NCBI GenBank assembly: GCA_003116975.1
Contig: BGKB01000059.1
Span: forward strand, 248,001 to 312,000
Direction: 5' to 3'
Length of the DNA stretch: 64,000 nucleotides
From: Aurantiochytrium sp. KH105
Lineage: Eukaryota > Sar > Bigyra > Thraustochytrida > Thraustochytriidae
Shown: one piece after another, positions 61,401-64,000 of the stretch
How positions within the stretch are numbered: position 1 is the stretch's first letter
Layout of the letters: every line of letters begins with the position of its first letter
Notes under the pieces: model-generated
Seen by the model: the letters and a program-made list of their open reading frames with translations, nothing else
Databases searched by the model: none
What the model was told of the DNA's origin: nothing
Position numbers and translations under genes: made by a program

Positions 61401-63093
61401 TGCCCGGCTCAATGAGACGGGTGCGCGCTGCGGGAGACCCGGCGATGCACGAAGCAACAACCACCGAGTCATTTTGAAAGTTATGGTCAAGCACCAGTCC
61501 GAGGCTGCCCTCAGAGAACGTGATCTCAATCTCGTCTGGGTCCAATCCTGGTTTGGCAAGACGACCATAAGAGGTTTCCGCCCCGGCAAGTTCCGACTCG
61601 AGTGTTGTCGCGAGTTCCTTTTGCCATCCTGTGCCAGAAACGACTGCCTCCTGCGCTTTGGAAGCGCGGCTTCGCGGCGAGTGTTGCATTGCCTGAACAG
61701 GCTCACCTTCGCTCAACGTCGAGTCTTGGGAATGGAAGGGCTGCAATTTGAAGTTCCGCGTTTCCTGAGCATCTCTACCGGCCATCTCGATCGCGTGCTT
61801 GAGGACGTCCAGAGGAAGATGAGCTTCGAGGTCAACGAGGTCCTGGTCCTTCAAAAGTGCTTCGAAGCGCTGCTTTCGCTCTGCCGCGTCTGTGATCCGG
61901 GTCAGGATACGTGCTCTTCTGTTGCACAAGGCATGGTATTCCTCTTCTGGTTCAGAGGGATGGGTTTTCCTCCGCTCCGCCACCCATGCTTCGCTCTTGC
62001 GCTGCTCGCGTGCCTCGATACGCTCAAGCCACTGGCCATGGCGTGAGAGGTGCGAGAGAATCTGCATGAGGAAAACGAGCTCGTCCTCTCCAACAGCAAG
62101 CACGATGGGTGTCAGCTTAATTTGTGCGTCCGCGCGATGGGGCTCGCCAGCCCCCACGGAAAACGCCGTGTTTAGCTTGACCCGCATCTCCAAATTCAGA
62201 GGACTTAGCATCGGCCGCACACCACCAGATCGCGCGCGGTGTCGTAGGTAGTGTTCATAGTAGGCCTTGACAGAGAGCTCCTTGGCTCCCGCAGGTCGGG
62301 CTTCGTCGCTCACGCGCCGCATCGCCCGATCCCTGTGGGCAAAAGTGGCTTCCAGCGCAACGATTCTCAGCACCTTGAAGACAATGTAATCGCAATCGTC
62401 ATCAAAGTGTCGATCCCAGTTCTCGTCCGTCGTGAAAACTTGTGCGTTTGCAATTGTGAGGTCTAATGCCGACACGTCTTGCAAACGAAGATCCCAGTGC
62501 TGCACCAAGCCACCATGGTATAGACCTTCTGAAACGGCGTCCGAGGCGTTGAGCGAGAGATCCTGATCGTGGATACAAGGCGTCTCGACGCGAACACTGA
62601 TATTCTCCAGAGAGACCTCGAGGTTATCAACAATTCTCGTAATTGTACGATTCAACATGCCTTCGCTTGAAAAATATAATCCCGGATTCTCAGAGAGTCT
62701 CGTCACTTCTGACTCGGGGTGCATTGTCTCGAGAAGAGCCACAATAGCGGCTTTGACAGCAGCCTTGAGATCGTCCCGAGCCGTCGTCTCATTCCATGCG
62801 GCTTCAAGATGCATATTTGCCACCACGAGGACGTTTTTGATGCTCACCTTGACGGGCCTCGATCCGAGGTGCGAAAAGGGAATGTCTACGAGAACGTGGC
62901 CCACGTAAACTCTTTCGAGTCTGAGCGGTATGCCCTCTCTGAAGATCATGTCGTTGAGCGTGCTGGACTTGACCTCGAGATGCTCGAGATCAAGGGCATG
63001 TTTCCCAAACAAGCTGATCCCGACATCGAACTCGCCTTCCACGTACTCGTTCAGAAACCTGTTGACAAGCTTCTTCACCAGCCCCGACAGCAT
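46432..63093 (-). CDS. VPS13-type bridge-like lipid-transfer protein, 5553 residues, with PDZ, discoidin-like, RanBP2 finger, PH-like and C2 modules
   Basis: An uninterrupted 16.7-kb reading frame. The N-terminus (MLSGLVKKLVNRFLNEYVEG, then FGKHALDLEHLEVK) is a classical chorein domain; the following beta-rich repeats should form the hydrophobic groove that moves phospholipids between membranes. Inserted modules by rough residue: PDZ-like 517-605 (SLGLVLDHN, GSPAARTRLIEPGMVITAIG); discoidin/F5-8C-like 3065-3290 (VNCLFDRRSSTKWVDGG, FHCYRIELSSG); RanBP2 zinc finger 3370-3400 (WTCPTCEISNVGGDATCKLC); PH-like 3588-3655; VPS13 adaptor-binding region 4010-4330 (NWSRPVKVQ, FGGFQKEFVGYESGFRIG); C2-like 4670-4790; and a VPS13/ATG2-type C-terminus 5190-5450 (YVYWFKIGTIQM, NPVDRIEQIRTPR). 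Long Asp/Glu/Ser stretches separate them and a poly-Gly run lies near the end. VPS13 proteins are usually 3000-4300 residues, so this one is large. Confidence 0.95.
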   Translation of the reverse strand: MLSGLVKKLVNRFLNEYVEGEFDVGISLFGKHALDLEHLEVKSSTLNDMIFREGIPLRLERVYVGHVLVDIPFSHLGSRPVKVSIKNVLVVANMHLEAAWNETTARDDLKAAVKAAIVALLETMHPESEVTRLSENPGLYFSSEGMLNRTITRIVDNLEVSLENISVRVETPCIHDQDLSLNASDAVSEGLYHGGLVQHWDLRLQDVSALDLTIANAQVFTTDENWDRHFDDDCDYIVFKVLRIVALEATFAHRDRAMRRVSDEARPAGAKELSVKAYYEHYLRHRARSGGVRPMLSPLNLEMRVKLNTAFSVGAGEPHRADAQIKLTPIVLAVGEDELVFLMQILSHLSRHGQWLERIEAREQRKSEAWVAERRKTHPSEPEEEYHALCNRRARILTRITDAAERKQRFEALLKDQDLVDLEAHLPLDVLKHAIEMAGRDAQETRNFKLQPFHSQDSTLSEGEPVQAMQHSPRSRASKAQEAVVSGTGWQKELATTLESELAGAETSYGRLAKPGLDPDEIEITFSEGSLGLVLDHNFQNDSVVVASCIAGSPAARTRLIEPGMVITAIGNYDVTDLSVEETLAKLRRGRRPLRVRFKGSVNAARVAANYVRGSVVNFVRAIVALDALDITLFAGPGEQSLCVTRLIGVGCSLDAKSAGAAVGPLERLAHIVDLDFGLGILHADAISALPSSVSSEVWAPIHFMSSACEFDQDGMREHHALDGAIPPAYEHDIDWNPFGRTHETSVASLLEDPRWVFSCFATATLLWNRRRLRLESSGEREEAENEALPRDFISLYEELGDFEKWTAQSTRTWQELVRSGERLASMASAQATAAHWSTVATEDLPPLLEYNLRFQRLANALALCRERPFLNVELSLVLPDRSLEVTSLREDDNGDDVDDGDNVGNFDGASDMDSTQKRPSPAAKPEVPITMVTFRGSISDIEVCMQDAVLAKLGEFSSSLSARIAPFQGHEVPIETQPPPDFGDLSSLSWVRYEVAVQIGILRAILPDAAMVESKSLLRAMVVVGPIGIYPRNELPEEAATALDYLRPHKKVLDSIFLRVDRIRAVVVCRGNALASATDGDYSTSAPIDPQDQDATMLLQYKTPMSTKDALQRPSLLPRPIAERDSESEVEGDVRFFDAQQSVRSDLGGRINEGSASASSDADEDTQFQDAFSQADDDDDDDDDENDDGASDTLRRQVSWARRRSSSSVGAVTGGEGADPIDEAAEQTMDGPSSVSLLEMYLNILRVSFRGAPYGLQPVEVGLVLGDLNLLVTESHVKLLLDLIDVLQKTMQNMDDSQDMLPKDAAWRPGDRASIESHPVGAAIDADAAAEDTLDAIIDKFGGARDVVSAMGNMQQGLTQAVEHALGVESEVYGVHDFVLRPQEATGVFERMCDVLGPVLARELNSKVAPPWVAAVGPKEAVSRIVAFFYGDLWVQSERLKGTFGSPEASGGARTSVRSPTAKGKRTSAGDRRSRSGPRTRSRALSHATDAHSRSGHLTKAHDAKRAVATPPASSWVTLRLDLHVTNIRADLFTTFQLSFSSIDVHCATSTSNSLARVGVHVGTVTMVNFRSRDGENPMVIQPTVEETDAARSERMYCLSFYIVLISDSLQQALRQSDAENGLLADADASDSDTETSSSEEDSEDEMQTEGLGDASDVGGEGYLRGRRTSSDSTHEGVGAMSTSGSSDDDGGEDDDKSLRALRKRLEEASDGPAAVEKAIARIHRQTFKSPKKEMESLQGALDMAQRARARVRRQEEQVIRSREASGTRFRSTLAQRGCGALLWEAQTSRKSLSDTGRSLGRVLRQRQRTLARTADDESLVARRAHDNRRSLQALHRSQLGLSRSKTHHLDSDRHESHRHARSRSRSRSVGRGRERSETVDASTLEMLDDEAATTLYSCVKQIAKLVGPTTTLERETSIPAVSVTLVVRDLVVEISERLALTGLELLDTIQKAVAGSSPSEASVQSGQSGSMHQTEEERPGDPTVLSGVEFSTEMQGVIIRVKTSRDRPFGPAPGGKDDGQKRIKSADSRRGSHVGSVTEGSSLMGDLTTLDVPSAMSGAELARQSFNDIFVDIGLNVALVYVAHQCVEECELKMSRTTISITYDRTTTLLRRRQQRRWSRQAVSPSVTVTHAVLKPWDASLEYVLRRDMNKPREITRLVSGSMGNLQLSLWTTDVSVLTQAGSELGEIAESVARAAEKVTGGGDGPEGDKEGENGCSQAEQQNQIEAMNTDGGAMRVTIFKAQGVSILAMAMDKGLVIADDPSYGRHLEACAQAAWFMERNAELFASVPVVVRWLDSLVVAVARNGAHFSTEKLALLQGVDTSRDTAEQSPLGYGINGQPSSPARGMGQLYEGNSVLSPLIEDDKDIMASDTDDSENPSGPHYVGDSNLLEVSDRHAEHRAAIEARQTELFTREVMDILHDRIKLSVSGMGVELVQEVLRSEIRVETFLPVLRFGAEKIELRGESFSQFSKDFVLATYVDMEAKFYNRRIGSWEFIMEPWTRTKASVLVSEADQNISVNLEALNRLNINVSEDLLALLLKLQSDLERASSSLSEDPVTRAVMDERNEATTANDGKSVALSKGPSVTVSKQVSTVQRTLRSRRRRRIHRQRSRKGGRKSKKTVARREAQHWLINNTGIELVMHDLYQVGYDYRGIITVSYRDGWYLPTHERWNVRPLMRITLLPYRRRGTVGSLGNDGGDARAIPIGSAERHPEDDDFDDSASSALDSDTSDSRSDTSHVVRPYQDGNKYVLPYEGSRSAEVPHLLVEVKDATGAYYQTSVDLVPYILFPNQGSAEWFRLRSDGAKLDTPRGAELMLSIEFDLHEDLNADPNSALREVHGDRQAVIEPFRMASGAMVPMNFQALPKKHWYKNINRYEINKSISTKQYTKLRAVAVDFSRGLDFASPHKPLLMVLPVDEAGETMLTTRAVSDARVPGQREAIGVAKPPYEGLDRGGPVEEREASATSIVSLGNDIGLGGKDGLSLFGKKSRKETNGSDDHMPADASFSFNVFAVSAMRDQKRRVIFLESPFKLMNAVDHTLEVLICEKGTIAEQENRKDVYPSLEPMSLEHAECKSSGRHLARYGMDVNCLFDRRSSTKWVDGGHRLSEQSDEVAEDAEMLQAVNEEEGAGFALDSYVEWTFAQPVQICLYRLTPALDAVVRDAHATPFDSDKQVDASRLGLDPVQWRVYGKLLQQESSASDSIPDDNEDAGRNKEKAASASAAANAATGRAVTGQAGNLEPVETPWVLLDERSGIAFDRERRPREYFLPQVGSFHCYRIELSSGCTFSAMERQGAAKARPYEEEIDLARASCGPKDSVPIALSCIELFQERLLARRTRVLVASGLVSPGDESNMLDFDDEEALEESRHRSSAEWTCPTCEISNVGGDATCKLCGTTRPEVRDVVQTDVFAQDIEDPDMVTSDQAEQARKRRSRAIEDMARRSAQRHMSTTAGSRTSSKTSGNDAALEDDNAFAKAIELDKMSGKVAVASDAGSVRGGARFRTRRVHLTLESLSVEKPRNTKELGRNLLYRQIGRRVANQSEQDDARSNSSDVDSLDSDTPGFVAGSSSPLRRRSTSLDYETLELNMAAETVVQVVKSQRLTMRLITPQRGSKAGVNRPHSTRGGLSLDGGVLLRFDHRETFRRWFDAIESILKRLRRRHQGKVIEAEEFTGMRRLVRPGEEFSIPLNFIYSTRKWSLFIRPDTNVGQVQVHWAQVLDHISAQILRFEDSVDNVIPDLACEPFKYSERVLRESKLEMTPFSFSSAFTKRFLKGHHSGLDDSPSTEGTSKLIPRVEITIRAWVRVINALPYSVEVRFKSTEEAGQHTIAPGQEINMCKIRRDEEAQFRIPALDTEWTDRQRLESLSYFQDSARKTFGHSSQRQQQLNSGTPVQFWKRGGNRQYLKNVAAEAKIDRSRDPTGPLYVVLYAPFWFYNYSDLNLLAIPRDSFLSPGDESKDVFLEPNFLPDNSEQTKGVHVLPHLRNMDGKAKVSIAVALSQTELQGVGKQGPSAAQNTNAWKPEMEAGGETARRVQAVRNNWLTDFENEHQDYFVSNWSRPVKVQSTSENIQWRSFRFVLNAITILRREIGIEIVTGGVNAFTRSVQVIFRSKYLLVNRVPDTILHFTQSVPRVESQGAFAQGLQDYNVKQIQRTKMSQFLRRQKSTSNGGEPANGRDLEGDGRNYMPAPEGGDDLAREEEGSDDVDEETKDGARRHEESLDDEKDDVAGEATEDNASSKEEEEEEEENEDEDEVTTALRVHGVHAGKTIKDLYLGPNPSHCQPFHFGGFQKEFVGYESGFRIGIVDGKLEDMTHESAVISAAKESEYSLLLRSKSGSSRERLGAHRVRVAIRKERGTTFIIFSRDLSMSSHPRPFYVIRNRTPFPLEVWQDRMARVHFNTIVYPGEDFAHAWDNPNLSQDIRARILWPLFREDQLTDVNLGDLAFESSDELARKVQDLKEATSKHGHRHLTHQGGHKRRRQQEALRRQLQSTLERYESHEISAEGPATAYKGLSLEGLFPIDAVKQFDDLCVVEPRLFKTPLFVSVEGFIEESSKTLAFRLDSARAIEAATTSGSLGLATLGFFASPPGSEGTLSDDEDKVGDGEDSNDESADAGVKEDDDDEDGQDLAGGASVTVAEAKRAPRRPRGEEGQLPASRVSKRASAVSKAGAKLSPGHRKYNVFLRLVLKADAVFQTRSSAEHRGKYKVVVRVGGKSREFSGSVVALPGSPRKTTRDLEGIAEDLHFSLDTKPTQVFILVYVTNSMDKRELLRAGTIDLVKQLWAGKHAESWLEVNSPEWQKCKEDLAEMEREERRRVQALLDDGSTKSLRDRAMRLSNESEAQAANEDDSASNDQASESRKYAQSSTNLSVAKSMSILEREKSLMSTLSRESRADETASQPSYRSGASSIFGTRSLPFLPMRTRQPTFTEDEEERASAEPVPLFELRDPDSESSQTARHLVPSSISNLAKRKGGVNQEESDEAESGASTSRSQAWMQIRCETVEPSQENQGREGKAMQAVLELGEAATLKVRVFLSSVGLSLVHASQRLEICYSIMQRVHVFSELSPGNLQLSVRLGHLQVDNHDPNAQYDVMVVPEKRPPVNPKSRYPYPREDCLSLEMIVRQSEEPYLELETFELDLSRLVVNFEESFLGNVLSMWAKVLESTNQDGASGLDARDIEHPPASTAHFILQVQALADFMYVYWFKIGTIQMIFQCHLDGGKKIVAEDQVSMAIKQYVPTMWIQDFRLRISDFSRSNEFTSVDEFYRVMTMFFVQEAISRNLQTALTQTNFSLNPFPACKTIAIGAYEMVHQPYMQRHRGCGGVCSGCQHGLAAFIASLSAGMTDLVHAYTDFVVMGLENVANANQYDLVARPLTLTTAAFRNVTSAISVSSHKIANELLNPVDRIEQIRTPRLFTRSGEMILYGPGNRPIQQDLPTQRAAAAVFHFVYGTWRLRKSLRQEAEARGQILREFDPREYMNNRLRHERGNLFERWMASFRDTLVSLQYEFAQARNEEGDPESEENDRLLGGVGGGGGGGGGGGGCTTSGGGGTRDRLNS

Positions 63094-64000
63094 CTTCCTT
63101 GGCCCCTTCGCCTCCTCGCCGAGCGCCGGTGAGAGAGATTAGACTGCAAGCCAAAAGTCGTCGTCTAGCAAGTCGTATCCCCGTTCTGCGTCCGCACGGG
63201 CCAGCCCGCGAGGGGCTGCTGCCGCCGCGCCCGCGCAGGCAGGCAGGCCCGCAGGCCGTCCCGCCGAGGCGCCCCGCGGTCCGGCGAGGCCGCCGCGCCG
63301 CGCCGAGGGTCCGGGCCCGAGGCTTCGAGGTTTGGCGATGGCAAAAGCCGCAAAAAGCCGCAAAAAGCGACGGCAAAAAGCGCAAAAAGTGGCACCAAGC
63401 AGAGCGCGAAAAGCAAAAGCAGGGCAGAGCAAAGCCGCTTCGCTGCGTCCACGCAGGGCGCACCGCGAGACGAGGCCCGGGCGCCAGATCCGGACCCCCT
63501 GCCGCGCGGCGCGGCGCGGCGCGGCGCGGCGCGGAAGGAAGGAAGGCGGGCCAGGGCGGCGAAGGAAAGCGCGCAGAGCTAGCCCGCGTGATCGATCGAC
63601 CGGCCACGTGCCCAACCAAACCTGCAGAACGACCGACCGTGCGCGAGGGCGGCGCAGGGAAGGACGCGGGTTGAAGCAGAGCTCTCGCCGTGCTCGTTTG
63701 GGGTCTTCGCGGAGAGAGGGCTGCGCGAAGGGAATGCCCGGACCCGGTCGTCGAGACAGCGTCGCAGTTCTTGTGCGAGGTTGAGCAAAAGGACGAAAGA
63801 GGAGCGAAAAGGAGCTCGGGTGTTCTCCTCGTTGTCCGGAAAAGGTGGTGGCGGGCTCGTGTAATTCTTCTCTTCATAAACTCACGTGCGTTGGGGCGCG
63901 TTTTCTCTGAGCTGAACGATCCCCAAGTGCCCCTTCTGCTTGCGCTGCCGATTTGTCCAGCCGCACCCTCGACAAAAGGATGATGGAGCAAGCGACAGCA
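63094..64000. other. Upstream region of the VPS13-type gene
   Basis: About 900 bases of GC-rich DNA containing the likely promoter. A GGCGC/CGCGG-type repeat lies near 63512-63533 and an AAAAAGC-rich run near 63343-63390. Open frames on both strands are Arg/Ala/Pro low complexity, and no gene is supported up to the window edge. Confidence 0.5.

Overview
The window looks like nuclear DNA of a compact, GC-rich protist genome. It has long, mostly intronless reading frames (one of 16.7 kb), few and short GT-AG introns, intergenic stretches full of microsatellites, and a purely eukaryotic gene set (VPS13, VAMP7-type longin SNARE, PP2A B56, RBBP6/Mpe1, SLC25 carrier, UPF0598). This profile fits a thraustochytrid/labyrinthulomycete stramenopile; the assignment is inference from gene style and would need a protein search. 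No bacterial operon signals, tRNA or rRNA genes, CRISPR arrays or recognisable virus-like elements were seen.

Layout. 1-6.5 kb: a 5'-truncated Nucleotid_trans-type glycosyltransferase (+), an unknown single-pass membrane protein with a coiled coil (+), and a second, complete glycosyltransferase paralogue (-). 5.6-8.8 kb: a gene-poor stretch with four different microsatellites and an imperfect ~220-bp tandem duplication. 8.8-10.7 kb: a type II membrane GlcNAc-transferase-like protein (+). 11-12 kb: a frame-broken relic of a helical, possibly BAR-like gene (-). 12.3-12.6 kb: a SERF/4F5-like small protein (-). 13.2-21.0 kb: a 2602-residue SH3/SAM/EF-hand scaffold (+). 21.8-22.7 kb: an alpha-carbonic anhydrase (-). 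24.9-27.7 kb: a PP2A B56 subunit with an N-terminal PH-like domain and an acidic tail (-). 30.8-33.5 kb: an RBBP6/Mpe1 homologue (+) without a zinc knuckle, with a 48-base assembly gap upstream. 33.6-34.4 kb: a VAMP7-like longin SNARE (-). 35.1-35.8 kb: a UPF0598/C8orf82 homologue (+). 36.2-37.9 kb: an MFS transporter (-). 38.6-39.1 kb: a two-exon SCP2-type sterol/lipid-binding protein (-). 41.4-42.7 kb: a four-exon mitochondrial carrier of the citrate type (+). 43.4-46.1 kb: a large helical protein, possibly FIRRM/C1orf112-like (+). 46.4-63.1 kb: a 5553-residue VPS13-type bridge-like lipid-transfer protein (-) carrying PDZ, discoidin-like, RanBP2 zinc-finger, PH-like and C2 modules.

The genes do not form one pathway. 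Loose themes are secretory-pathway glycosylation (three type II glycosyltransferases), membrane trafficking and lipid movement (VPS13, VAMP7-like, SCP2, citrate-type carrier) and signalling scaffolds (B56, SH3/SAM/EF-hand). The most unusual items are domain architectures: PH-like plus B56, the multi-module VPS13, RBBP6 without its zinc knuckle and with a reduced RING, a carbonic anhydrase without the proton-shuttle histidine, and a carrier gene whose introns split the signature proline in two of its three repeats.
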